From: Candidatus Omnitrophota bacterium
Lineage (GTDB): Bacteria; Omnitrophota; Gorgyraeia; Zapsychrales; Fredricksoniimonadaceae
Assembly (NCBI GenBank): GCA_023247575.1
Contig: JAHFGE010000072.1
Location: forward strand, 1 to 7,470
Length of the DNA stretch: 7,470 bases
Direction: 5' to 3'
Shown here: positions 1 to 3,928 of the stretch, piece after piece
Layout: every line of letters starts with the position of its first letter
How positions within the stretch are numbered: position 1 is the stretch's first letter
Translations under genes and position numbers: made by a program
The notes under the pieces: model-generated
Told to the model about the DNA's origin: nothing
Seen by the model: only the letters and a program-made list of their open reading frames with translations
Databases searched by the model: none

Positions 1-404
1 GGGGTTCGTTTGTGGCCTCCACCGCCGATTGGATGCCGGATCATTTGGCCAACACCATGAAGGCGGCTTTTGATCATCCAGGGTTTGCTTTTGTGCATAT
101 TTCCCAGCGTTGCCCGCATTTTGATCCCGACAATTTCGATTACAAATCTTCCTCATGGTTCTCGTTTTTAAAACATGTCAATGGCATTGAACCGGATCGG
201 CGCCTGGCCGATAAAACTGAAAGTATTGAACATGACCCTTCGAATATGACCAAAGCCTTCGAGTATGCTGCTGCTGACCATCGGTATTTCGGTTTATTTT
301 ATCAAAATAAAAACAAACCACGATACGATGTGATCATGCATGATTTGATCAAGCAAGCGGTGCAGAAAGATCGATCGAAGATTCTGGATAGTTATTTGAT
401 TTAA
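1..404 (+). CDS. korB: 2-oxoacid:ferredoxin oxidoreductase beta subunit, C-terminal part (5' end outside window)
   Basis: The open frame runs in from the window edge (first full codon at position 3) and gives 133 residues, ending in TAA at 402-404. The GTG at 12 is only an internal Val: the frame reads GSFVASTADW across it, matching the FVA segment of thiamine-diphosphate-binding beta subunits. What follows fits the C-terminal half of this family: HPGFAFVHISQRCPHF is the usual 'GF.fvev...CP.f' strand, then HDPSNMTKAFEYA, then GLFYQNKNKPRYD, which resembles the 'lGiFY....ptYe' ending. In the family this subunit binds ThDP and a 4Fe-4S cluster and, with the alpha subunit, decarboxylates 2-oxoglutarate or a related 2-oxoacid to the acyl-CoA while reducing ferredoxin. 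The ThDP and cluster motifs lie upstream and cannot be checked, so substrate choice (2-oxoglutarate or another 2-oxoacid) is uncertain. The alpha subunit is expected just upstream. Confidence 0.72.
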   Translation, partial: GSFVASTADWMPDHLANTMKAAFDHPGFAFVHISQRCPHFDPDNFDYKSSSWFSFLKHVNGIEPDRRLADKTESIEHDPSNMTKAFEYAAADHRYFGLFYQNKNKPRYDVIMHDLIKQAVQKDRSKILDSYLI

Positions 405-417
405 TGTAAATTTAAAT

Positions 418-524
418 TTGTCACCCCCGAATGTATAGATTTTTTTGTCATTCCCGAACGTTTTAATCGGGAATCCAGAATTTGCAAGTACTAGGTCCCC
501 GATTAATACATTCGGGGACGACAA
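418..524. repeat. Compound palindromic repeat (two inverted hairpin units plus a half unit) upstream of trxB
   Basis: Outer arms 418-436 and 506-524 are inverted copies matching at 17 of 19 positions (TTGTCACCCCCGAATGTAT against TTGTCGTCCCCGAATGTAT). Inside are two hairpins: 450-457 with 467-474 (ATTCCCGA/TCGGGAAT, 9-nt loop) and 495-502 with 512-519 (GTCCCCGA/TCGGGGAC, 9-nt loop). The reverse complement of the second unit resembles the first closely, so this is two diverged copies in opposite orientation plus half of a third. The unit resembles the dispersed 'GTCATTCCCG...CGGGAATCCAG' repeats seen in many bacterial genomes (from memory). It fills nearly all of the gap between korB and trxB and ends two bases before the trxB AGGAA ribosome site (526-530). 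No T-run follows a stem, so it is not a standard terminator. A weak promoter-like pair, TTGCAA 482-487 and TAATAC 504-509 (16-bp spacer), lies inside it. Confidence 0.8.
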
Positions 525-536
525 TAGGAATATCAT

Positions 537-1577
537 ATGGAAAATCTCATTATCATCGGTTCAGGTCCTGCTGCCCATACGGCTGCTATCTACGCCGCAC
601 GATCCAATTTAAAACCCTTGATGTTTGAAGGTCTCTTGGCCGGCGGGGTAGCTGCTGGCGGACAGCTGACCACCACGACGGAAGTAGAAAATTTTCCTGG
701 GTTTGTCGGTATTTCGGGCCCTGAGCTCATGGAAAAAATGCGCCAGCAATCTTTGCATTGCGGGGCCAGGATTATCACAGAAACCGTCGATAAAGTCGAA
801 CTCTCTCAGAGGCCATTTTCTGATGAACTCCCCCTAACCCCCACAACTCCCCCTTCCCCCTCTTTGTTAAAGAGGGGGTTAGGGGGAGTTAAAAGTGATG
901 GGAAGGGGGAGTTTAATTTTAAAGTATTTGCCGGCAGCCAGCAGTATGAGGCTAAAGTATTGATTATTGCCAGCGGTGCGACTGCTAAACGCATGAACTT
1001 GCCTGGTGAAGATCGCTTGTGGCAAAAGGGGATTTCCGCTTGTGCTGTATGCGACGGCGCTTTACCGATTTTCCGCAATAAAGTACTGGCCGTTGTCGGC
1101 GGCGGTGATTCAGCGGTGGAGGAGGCCACCTATTTGACGAAATTCGCCTCTCAGGTTTTGATGCTGGTTCGACGCGACGTCCTGCGGGCCTCTAAGGTCA
1201 TGCAGGAGCGCGCCCAACATCATCCTAAAATTCAAATCATGTTTAATACTTTGCCTATTGAGGTTTTGGGTGAGAAATCTATTACTGGTTTGAAAATCAG
1301 AAATACTCTTAAACCTTCTGAATCTACCTTAAGTATCGGCGGTTTGTTCTACGCCATTGGTCATACACCCAATACCGCCTTCTTAAATGGCCAGGTGGAA
1401 TTGGATGAAGCCGGTTATATCAAAACCAAGTTAGGCACTACGCAAACCAGTGTACCAGGTGTTTTTGCTGCCGGCGATGTGCAGGATAAAGTCTACCGTC
1501 AAGCCGTCACGTCCGCTGGCACCGGCTGCATGGCCGCGCTCGATGCTGAACGGTATCTAAGTCACGATGAATGTTAA
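537..1577 (+). CDS. trxB: Thioredoxin reductase (NADPH), plant-like type, with an in-frame repeat insertion
   Basis: Low-molecular-weight thioredoxin reductase, a cytosolic flavoprotein passing electrons from NADPH through FAD and a Cys pair to thioredoxin. Visible motifs: FAD site GSGPAAHTAA (residues 8-17), GGQLTTTTEVENFPGF (41-56), redox site CAVC (169-172) followed by DG, NADPH site GGGDSA (188-193) with RRD (212-214), and the C-terminal FAD motif AAGDVQD (311-317). The wording around these motifs, including GPAAHTAAIYAAR, CAVCDG and AAGDVQDKVYRQA, resembles plant and fungal NTRs more than E. coli TrxB. The protein is 346 residues. Residues 97-126 are Pro/Gly/Lys-rich and come from a palindromic element at 826-913. 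Without them the length is normal for the family. The insert lies before the GATAKR segment, probably in a surface loop of the FAD domain. ATG 537 is preceded by AGGAA at 526-530. No thioredoxin gene is in the window. Confidence 0.95.
   Translation: MENLIIIGSGPAAHTAAIYAARSNLKPLMFEGLLAGGVAAGGQLTTTTEVENFPGFVGISGPELMEKMRQQSLHCGARIITETVDKVELSQRPFSDELPLTPTTPPSPSLLKRGLGGVKSDGKGEFNFKVFAGSQQYEAKVLIIASGATAKRMNLPGEDRLWQKGISACAVCDGALPIFRNKVLAVVGGGDSAVEEATYLTKFASQVLMLVRRDVLRASKVMQERAQHHPKIQIMFNTLPIEVLGEKSITGLKIRNTLKPSESTLSIGGLFYAIGHTPNTAFLNGQVELDEAGYIKTKLGTTQTSVPGVFAAGDVQDKVYRQAVTSAGTGCMAALDAERYLSHDEC
826..913. repeat. Palindromic element inserted in frame within trxB
   Basis: Three interlocking inverted repeats: 826-842 with 874-890 (17 bp, perfect), 845-858 with 900-913 (14 bp, perfect), and a central hairpin 856-865 with 869-878 (CCCCCTCTTT/AAAGAGGGGG, 3-nt loop). 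The C-rich left and G-rich right halves look like the dispersed 'CTCCCCCTAACCCCC...GGGGGTTAGGGGGAG' elements found in many genomes (recalled, not searched). It is open in the trxB frame, adds about 30 residues (LPLTPTTPPSPSLLKRGLGG and following), and introduces no stop. Compared with plant NTR, the natural sequence would run from ELSQRPF directly to FKVFAG. Confidence 0.9.
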
Positions 1578-1603
1578 AGAAAAGGGCGGTATCGACTTGA
1601 CCG

Positions 1604-1634
1604 TCCTGGCCAGGCATGGCACGCTAGGCCAGGA
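1604..1634. repeat. 8-bp inverted repeat just after trxB
   Basis: TCCTGGCC (1604-1611) and GGCCAGGA (1627-1634) are perfect inverted arms around a 15-nt loop, starting 27 nt after the trxB stop. There is no U-tract downstream, so it is at best a weak transcript-stabilising stem or part of the old coding remnant. Confidence 0.4.
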
Positions 1635-1662
1635 TAAAACGCCTTTGGAAATTAAATATGGT

Positions 1663-1723
1663 AGCCCTTCGACTCGCCCTGACGGGCTCGCTCGGGATCA
1701 ATTCGTCCCGCTTTTAGCGGGAC
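1663..1723. repeat. Palindromic repeat in the trxB to toxin-antitoxin gap
   Basis: The stretch from AGCCCTTCGACTCGCCC (1663-1679) resembles the dispersed CCCTTCGACTCGCCC/GGGCTCGCTCGGG repeats common in bacterial genomes, with AGCCC (1663-1667) facing GGGCT (1684-1688). Directly after it is a strong hairpin, GTCCCGC (1705-1711) and GCGGGAC (1717-1723), with loop TTTTA. No T-run follows, so it is not an intrinsic terminator of the usual form. It sits where the coding remnant changes frame. Confidence 0.65.
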
Positions 1724-1818
1724 TCATTGTCCGGTGATTATTAACATTACACCTATGAATGATTTAAGAGAATTTCTAGGGTTTAAAGAGCCGGAGAATA
1801 ACTTGTCATAAATTAAGG

Positions 1819-1846
1819 TTTTTAAAATATTAATTTTTGCTACAAT
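1819..1846 (+). promoter_or_regulatory. Probable promoter of the HEPN-MNT operon (extended -10)
   Basis: TACAAT at 1841-1846 is directly preceded by TGC (1838-1840), giving an extended -10 of the TGn form. The -35 region is poor (TTTTTA at 1819-1824, 16-bp spacer), as is usual for extended -10 promoters. Surroundings are very A/T-rich. Transcription would begin near 1853, leaving a leader of about 16 nt with AGAGGAA (1860-1866) as a strong ribosome site for ATG 1869. Motif reading only. Confidence 0.5.
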
Positions 1847-1868
1847 AAAGTAAGAAGAAAGAGGAATT

Positions 1869-2162
1869 ATGAGTGATTTAGATAGACTTAAAAAAATTTT
1901 AAAGCAAAACAAACGAAACCTCCAGCAAGAATTTAAGGTTAAAGAGCTAGGCGTTTTTGGTTCCTATGTACGTGGGGAACATAAAAAAAATAGCGATATC
2001 GATATATTAGTTACCTTCTCTCGAACACCAGGCCTTTTTGATTATATAAGAGTTGAGAATCGTTTAAGCAGTATACTTCATCAAAAGGTTGATTTGGTAA
2101 TGAAGGGATCATTAAAGCGGAATATTGGCAGGCATGTTATGCGTGAGGTTGTTTACGTATGA
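1869..2162 (+). CDS. mntA: MntA-type minimal nucleotidyltransferase (antitoxin of HEPN-MNT system)
   Basis: A 97-residue minimal nucleotidyltransferase of the DNA polymerase beta superfamily. The signature is complete: GS at 31-32, exactly ten residues, then DID at 43-45 (GSX10DXD), with a third acidic residue at Asp75 in KVDLV. In characterised HEPN-MNT pairs the MntA protein transfers AMP from ATP to the Tyr of the HEPN toxin's RX4HXY motif and so silences it; that role is inferred here from family and context. Asp43, Asp45 and Asp75 would bind the metal ions. The start is supported by AGAGGAA 3 nt before ATG. The stop overlaps the next gene as ATGA (2159-2162), which implies translational coupling. 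The DNA is more A/T-rich, with more AAA and ATA codons, than trxB or the fchA-folD genes, suggesting recent acquisition. Confidence 0.9.
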   Translation: MSDLDRLKKILKQNKRNLQQEFKVKELGVFGSYVRGEHKKNSDIDILVTFSRTPGLFDYIRVENRLSSILHQKVDLVMKGSLKRNIGRHVMREVVYV

Positions 2163-2500
2163 TCCGTGAATACAGGGATTATGTAGTCGATATTCTTGAT
2201 GCTATTAATAAAGCTGAATCTTTTGTGAAAGGAATGAAGTTTGAAACTTTTGAGAAGGATGCCAAAACGACCTTTGCGGTGATAAGGGCTTTTGAGATTA
2301 TGGGAGAGGCTGTTGGTAAAATCCCTTCTGGTGTCCGCAGTAAATATAAGGAAATTCCTTGGAAAGAAATGGCTGGAATGAGGAACAAATTAATTCATGA
2401 ATATTTTGGTATTAAGCCTCGTGTTGTTTGGAAGACAATTAAACAGGACCTGCCTAAAATAAAACTGTATCTGCAGGAGATACTCATCGTTGCAGGATAA
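2159..2500 (+). CDS. hepT: HepT-like HEPN ribonuclease toxin (DUF86 family)
   Basis: A 113-residue, mostly alpha-helical HEPN protein. The catalytic motif RX4HXY is intact as Arg75-NKLI-His80-Glu-Tyr82, inside the typical MAGMRNKLIHEYFG helix. Upstream, AFEIMGEAVGKIP (44-56) fits the conserved helix of DUF86/HepT proteins. Active HEPN toxins dimerise and cleave RNA, in some cases tRNA, through the Arg/His pair; Tyr82 is the expected AMPylation site for the upstream MntA protein. All three key residues are present, so the toxin is probably functional. It overlaps the antitoxin gene by 4 nt and has no strong ribosome site of its own, so it depends on coupling. The RNA target cannot be read from the sequence. 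Confidence 0.9.
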   Translation: MIREYRDYVVDILDAINKAESFVKGMKFETFEKDAKTTFAVIRAFEIMGEAVGKIPSGVRSKYKEIPWKEMAGMRNKLIHEYFGIKPRVVWKTIKQDLPKIKLYLQEILIVAG

Positions 2501-2520
2501 GGGAATTTTTACTTTTTGAT

Positions 2521-2549
2521 TTGAAATAGCCCATTCTTTTAGTTAATAT
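2521..2549 (+). promoter_or_regulatory. Candidate sigma70-type promoter for the fchA-folD operon
   Basis: TTGAAA (2521-2526) and TAATAT (2544-2549) are separated by 17 bp, the ideal spacing. The start of transcription would fall near 2556, giving a leader of about 29 nt. This is the only good candidate in the 84-nt gap after hepT. Motif reading only. Confidence 0.45.
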
Positions 2550-2584
2550 AAATCCGAAGGTTACTCGACGAAAAATGCCCATTC

Positions 2585-3076
2585 ATGTCTGTTAATTTCA
2601 AAACTCAAACTTTACAACAGTATCTGGAGCAGCTCTCCCGCAAAGAGCCGGTGCCTGGCGGTGGTTCTGCCGCGGCATTGACGGCAGCATTGGGGGCGGG
2701 GCTGGTATCCATGGTGGCCAATTATTCTATGGGACACAAAGCCAATACCAAAGCCATTGACCGTAAATTTGAAAAAATCCTTAAACAAAGCCAAGCCATT
2801 CGTCAACGTCTTTTAGAACTAACCAGTCTGGATTCTCAGGCCTATTTGCAACTTTGTGCCGCGCGTTTGCAGGATAAAAACGCCCAGAAAAAAGCATCCC
2901 AAGCGGCCCGTGCCGTGCCTGTGGAAGTCTGTCAATTGTGCTATAAAGCCGTGGATTTAACACCCTTTTTGGTTGCCAAAGGTAATCCCTATTTGTTATC
3001 TGACGTGCAAGTGGCCATTGAACTTTTAACGGCCGGTTTTAACGCTGCCTCGGTCATGGTGAGGATAAACACATGA
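2585..3076 (+). CDS. fchA: Cyclodeaminase/cyclohydrolase family protein (methenyl-THF cyclohydrolase-like)
   Basis: A 163-residue helical protein of the formiminotetrahydrofolate cyclodeaminase family, which includes FchA-type methenyl-THF cyclohydrolases of acetogens. Family marks: PVPGGGSAAAL (22-32), the acidic LDSQAY segment (82-87), the helix VPVEVCQLC (111-119), and GNPYLLSDVQVA (133-144) leading to VMVRINT. The family converts 5,10-methenyl-THF with water to 10-formyl-THF, or deaminates formimino-THF. With no histidine-degradation genes nearby and folD overlapping it by 4 nt, the cyclohydrolase role is favoured. Most relatives continue for some 30-40 residues after the 'VRIN' segment; this one stops there, so the C-terminal helix is missing. 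ATG 2585 lacks a convincing ribosome site: GAAGG at 2556-2560 is too far away. No other in-frame start exists upstream before a stop, so translation may use a near-leaderless or weak start. Confidence 0.82.
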   Translation: MSVNFKTQTLQQYLEQLSRKEPVPGGGSAAALTAALGAGLVSMVANYSMGHKANTKAIDRKFEKILKQSQAIRQRLLELTSLDSQAYLQLCAARLQDKNAQKKASQAARAVPVEVCQLCYKAVDLTPFLVAKGNPYLLSDVQVAIELLTAGFNAASVMVRINT

Positions 3077-3909
3077 GCGCGCAGATTCTAGATGGAAAAG
3101 TCCTCGCAGCAAAACTTAAAGAGGATTTATCCAAAGAGATTGCCTCTTTGAAACATCCTCCGCGTATTGTGAGCATTGCCTTTGGCCGGGAGACGGCCAG
3201 TCAATCGTATATTTCCAGCCAGCAAAAGACGGCGGCAAGCTTAGGCGTTCATTATGTGCTGCAGGTGCTGGATGAGCATTGGCCATTGCCCAAAGTGATC
3301 GATGTCATTGAAAAGATCAATGCCGACTCCCTTGTGCACGGCATTATCGTCAATAAACCTGTGCCGGCGTCTATGGATTTTTATGTACTTATTAATGCCA
3401 TTGCTCAAGGTAAAGACATTGAGGGAATGAATATGGCCAATTTAGGAGCGCTGATGATGAATAAAAGCCTGCTGTGGCCTTGCACACCATCGGCGGCTTT
3501 GGAACTGTTGAAATCTTCAGGTATTTCTTTAGCTGGCAAAACCGCTGTGATCGTGGGCCGCAGTGAAATTGTAGGCAAACCCATGGCCTTACTTTTACTG
3601 AAAGAGCATATGACGGTGACGGTTTGTCATTCCAGGACCGTTGATTTAAAAGGCCATTTAAAGAGCGCTGATGTCGTTGTCGCTGCCATTGGCAAACCGC
3701 TGTTTATTCAAGGGGACTGGATTAAACCGGGGGCGGCGGTGATCGATATAGGTATCAATCAGCATGAGGGTAAGATCGTTGGGGATGTGGATTTTGATTC
3801 GGCCAAAGAAAGGGCTGGCTATATTACTCCTGTTCCTGGAGGCGTGGGTCCTGTCACTTCGGTTATGTTAATGAAAAATGCGGTGGAGGCGTGTAAGGGC
3901 GGTTCATGA
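3073..3909 (+). CDS. folD: Methylenetetrahydrofolate dehydrogenase, FolD family, with altered catalytic residues
   Basis: A 278-residue FolD homologue of normal length. Conserved parts: ILDGKVLAAKL (5-15), PCTP (136-139), the NADP-binding GRSEIVGKP (162-170), and PVPGGVGPVT (253-262). FolD usually both oxidises 5,10-methylene-THF with NADP and hydrolyses methenyl-THF to 10-formyl-THF. Aligned by eye to E. coli, catalytic Tyr50 is kept as Tyr46, but Lys54 is Gln50 (YISSQQK), Gln98 is Asn94 (GIIVNKP for GILVQLP), and Asp121 is Glu117 (KDIEG for KDVDG). Loss of the Lys is expected to remove cyclohydrolase activity while dehydrogenase activity may remain; the fchA-like gene directly upstream could supply the missing step. 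GAGGAT at 3061-3066 serves the ATG, which overlaps the fchA stop. The last residues (CKGGS) and the TGA come from a palindromic repeat (3893-3920). Confidence 0.93.
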   Translation: MSAQILDGKVLAAKLKEDLSKEIASLKHPPRIVSIAFGRETASQSYISSQQKTAASLGVHYVLQVLDEHWPLPKVIDVIEKINADSLVHGIIVNKPVPASMDFYVLINAIAQGKDIEGMNMANLGALMMNKSLLWPCTPSAALELLKSSGISLAGKTAVIVGRSEIVGKPMALLLLKEHMTVTVCHSRTVDLKGHLKSADVVVAAIGKPLFIQGDWIKPGAAVIDIGINQHEGKIVGDVDFDSAKERAGYITPVPGGVGPVTSVMLMKNAVEACKGGS

Positions 3910-3920
3910 ACCGCCCCTAC
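3893..3920. repeat. 28-bp palindrome at the folD stop codon
   Basis: Positions 3893-3920 form an inverted repeat around 3906/3907, with 13 of 14 pairs matching (core GGGCGGTTCA / TGAACCGCCC). It resembles the dispersed GTAGGGGCG...CGCCCCTAC repeats found in many bacteria (recalled). The left half is the end of folD, the folD TGA sits at the centre, and the right half forms the gap to the next gene. There is no T-run after it, and the next gene begins 9 nt later, so it is unlikely to terminate transcription; it may form an mRNA stem around the stop. Confidence 0.85.
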
Positions 3921-3926
3921 GAGGGG
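3921..3926 (+). promoter_or_regulatory. Ribosome binding site deciding the ATG 3929 start
   Basis: GAGGGG lies two bases before ATG 3929. The spacing is tight, but the following residues, MSKILIIGNS, start exactly at the first strand of a Rossmann fold. The longer in-frame start at 3878 would lie inside folD and translate the palindrome, so 3929 is preferred. Confidence 0.6.
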
Positions 3927-3928
3927 AT

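Larger units (their letters stand above)
1567..1811 (+). pseudogene. Decayed remnant of a GGIDLT...PVIINITPM-type C-terminal tail
   Basis: Two reading-frame pieces look like parts of one former coding region. Piece one starts at ATG 1567, overlaps the end of trxB by 11 nt, reads MNVKEKGGIDLTVLARHG, and stops at TGA 1735-1737 (56 codons). Piece two is in another frame, has no start of its own, and reads PVIINITPMNDLREFLGF from 1731, ending KEPENNLS with TAA 1809-1811. From memory, GGIDLT followed some tens of residues later by 'PVIINIxP...LxxFLG' ends many large Omnitrophica proteins; this was not searched. The frame changes where the palindromic repeat 1663-1723 lies, so that insertion plausibly broke it. 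With no ribosome site and such an odd overlap, I do not think it is expressed. Piece one may be chance; piece two is the stronger part. Confidence 0.45.

Noticed and set aside
12..14. GTG as the start of the first gene
   Set aside because: The frame is open to the window edge and the residues before it (GSF) continue the family pattern, so the gene is cut rather than starting here.
806..1129. 107-codon ORF on the - strand through the trxB repeat
   Set aside because: It lies opposite trxB, which has all its motifs. The long frame arises because the palindromic element is free of stops on both strands. Other - strand ORFs (294-536, 590-778, 1724-1912, 2179-2388, 2612-2806, 2781-2963, 5584-5826, 6717-6968) are likewise shadows of real genes or repeats with no family resemblance.
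1705..1730. Hairpin as a rho-independent terminator for trxB
   Set aside because: The stem is strong, but no T-run follows (ACTCATTGTCC). It fits better as part of a palindromic repeat. The same reasoning excludes the stems at 450-519 and 3893-3920.
2529..2584. Direct repeat GCCCATTC at 2529-2536 and 2577-2584
   Set aside because: Eight bases repeated once across 40 nt can occur by chance, and no element structure lies between them; a target-site duplication cannot be argued.
3878..3928. Longer N-terminus for the flavoprotein-like gene starting at ATG 3878
   Set aside because: It would overlap folD by 32 nt and translate the palindrome into a basic stretch unlike a Rossmann start. ATG 3929 has a ribosome site and begins at the fold.
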